Source: Solirubrobacteraceae bacterium
Lineage (GTDB): Bacteria > Actinomycetota > Thermoleophilia > Solirubrobacterales > Solirubrobacteraceae
Assembly (NCBI GenBank): GCA_017882405.1
Contig: JADGPO010000072.1
Span: 1-64,000, forward strand
Reading direction: 5' to 3'
Length of the DNA stretch: 64,000 nt
In this document: positions 63,247 to 64,000 of the stretch, in pieces
Layout of the letters: each line of letters starts with the position of its first letter
Numbering within the stretch: the stretch's first letter is position 1
Made by a program: the position numbers and the translations under genes
Notes under the pieces: model-generated
Seen by the model: only the letters and a program-made list of their open reading frames with translations
Database searches by the model: none
Told to the model about the DNA's origin: nothing

Positions 63247-64000
63247 GCGCGACCGGCAACGGCGACCACGCGCGGCGGCCGGCGATCCTCGCCGTCGACG
63301 ACGAGCCGACCGTCCTGGCGGCGGTGTCACGCGATCTGAGACGCGGCTTCGGCGACCGCTACCGGATCGTGCGCGCCGGCTCCGGTCCCGAGGCGCTGGA
63401 GCTGCTGGGCGAGCTGCGCCGCCGCGGCGACGCCGTCGCGCTGATGGTCGCCGATCAGCGGATGCCGGGCATGGAGGGGACCGATTTCCTGACCAAGGCG
63501 CGGCAGGTGTTCCCCGATGCCAAGCGGGCGCTGCTGACCGCCTATGCCGACACGCAGGCCGCGATCGCCGCCATCAACGAGGTCTCGCTGGACTACTACC
63601 TGCTCAAGCCCTGGGACCCGCCCGAGGAGGCCCTGTTCCCGGTGGTGGAGGACCTGCTGCAGACCTGGGAGGCCGGCGCCGCGTTGTCGGCCGGCGGCGT
63701 GCGGGTTATCGGACACCGCTTCTCCAAGGACACGCACGACCTGCGCGACTTCCTGGCACGCAACCGCATCCCGGGCCGGTGGCTTGACGTGGAGCGCGAC
63801 GCCGAGGCCCGGGAGCTGCTCACGGTGGCCGACGTGCCCGACGAGCGGCTGCCGGTGGTGGTGCTGGAGGACGGCTCGGTGGTGGAGCGCCCCACCGTGC
63901 TCGAGCTGGCCGAGCGCCTCGGCGTGGCCGGCCGTCCGGCGTCCGACCACTATGACCTCGTGATCGTCGGCGGCGGCCCGGCGGGCCTGGCGGCGGCCGT
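63243..64000 (+). CDS. receiver-domain / thioredoxin-reductase fusion, C-terminus cut by window edge
   Basis: 252 codons present. Residues ~14-130 form a response-regulator receiver (ILAVDDEPTVLAAV, phospho-acceptor Asp in LMVADQRMPGMEG, YYLLKPWDPP). Residues ~150-225 are a thioredoxin-like or linker domain (GHRFSKDTHDLRDFLARNRI, VPDERLPVVVLEDGSVVERP). The FAD-binding start HYDLVIVGGGPAGLAAAV then runs into the window end. The remainder should contain the CxxC of a thioredoxin-reductase-type enzyme. Starts at GTG 63243 within a GTGA overlap. Confidence 0.9.
   Translation, partial: MSATGNGDHARRPAILAVDDEPTVLAAVSRDLRRGFGDRYRIVRAGSGPEALELLGELRRRGDAVALMVADQRMPGMEGTDFLTKARQVFPDAKRALLTAYADTQAAIAAINEVSLDYYLLKPWDPPEEALFPVVEDLLQTWEAGAALSAGGVRVIGHRFSKDTHDLRDFLARNRIPGRWLDVERDAEARELLTVADVPDERLPVVVLEDGSVVERPTVLELAERLGVAGRPASDHYDLVIVGGGPAGLAAA

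Overview
High-GC actinobacterial chromosome segment. The gene repertoire (abundant GTG starts, 4-bp ATGA/GTGA overlaps, a DUF1906 secreted protein, ABC-F ATPase, NhaA fused to DsbA, truncated haemoglobin, many secreted Ser/Gly-rich proteins, TetR-controlled fatty-acid genes) suggests a soil member of the Thermoleophilia (Solirubrobacterales-like). This placement is inferred from protein style only. No rRNA, tRNA, CRISPR array or intact transposon was seen.

Region 1 (1-16 kb) is a gene graveyard. A MarR-like regulator and an ABC1/UbiB-family kinase (cut by the window edge) lead in. Then come decayed remnants: an ABC exporter (ATPase and permease), a TetR C-terminus, two secreted-protein genes interrupted only by in-frame stop codons, an IS110-type left end with the first codons of its transposase, a BMP-type lipoprotein tail, a PAS-GGDEF piece, a cupin, an OsmC tail, an NTF2-like piece, a ribosome-hibernation-factor-like gene and a ferric-reductase-type flavoprotein. 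A few genes stand intact among them: a DUF2294 protein coupled to a GAF-GGDEF-EAL c-di-GMP enzyme, an HxlR regulator, a PepSY-like secreted protein and small hypotheticals.

Region 2 (16-30 kb) mixes intact genes with further remnants. Intact: L-2-hydroxyglutarate oxidase, divergent msrB/msrA, an ECF sigma factor head-to-head with a zinc-finger anti-sigma, truncated haemoglobin, a membrane diguanylate cyclase, an M23-fold-like lipoprotein, an alpha/beta hydrolase, the DUF1906 protein and a GH30 glucosylceramidase-like enzyme. Remnants: LuxR, FUSC, NrfD and a methyltransferase.

Region 3 (30-55 kb) is compact and almost entirely intact. It holds an amidohydrolase/cysteine-dioxygenase-like/ABM/FdhD cluster, a class V aminotransferase, acyl-CoA synthetase, G1 peptidase, NhaA-DsbA, thiolase plus the FadB-type multifunctional protein, an amino-acid permease, an ABC-F ATPase, an acyl-CoA dehydrogenase flanked by two paralogous TetR regulators, an ECF sigma/anti-sigma pair divergent from a secreted repeat protein, and cystathionine beta-synthase with a cystathionine gamma-synthase/lyase. 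Together these supply beta-oxidation and transsulfuration.

Region 4 (55.3-64 kb) carries the most notable system. It is a tightly overlapping seven-gene operon: a tungstate-type substrate-binding protein with extra Ig-like domains, a PKD-domain surface protein with a C-terminal membrane anchor, a MotA/TolQ/ExbB-type proton-channel protein, a DUF2149 protein that looks like an ExbD analogue, two different permeases and an ATPase. Its promoter looks leaderless, with two overlapping palindromes across the -35 region. I infer an ABC importer with its own proton-driven motor. The window ends in a UBP zinc-finger gene coupled to a receiver-domain/thioredoxin-reductase fusion cut by the edge.
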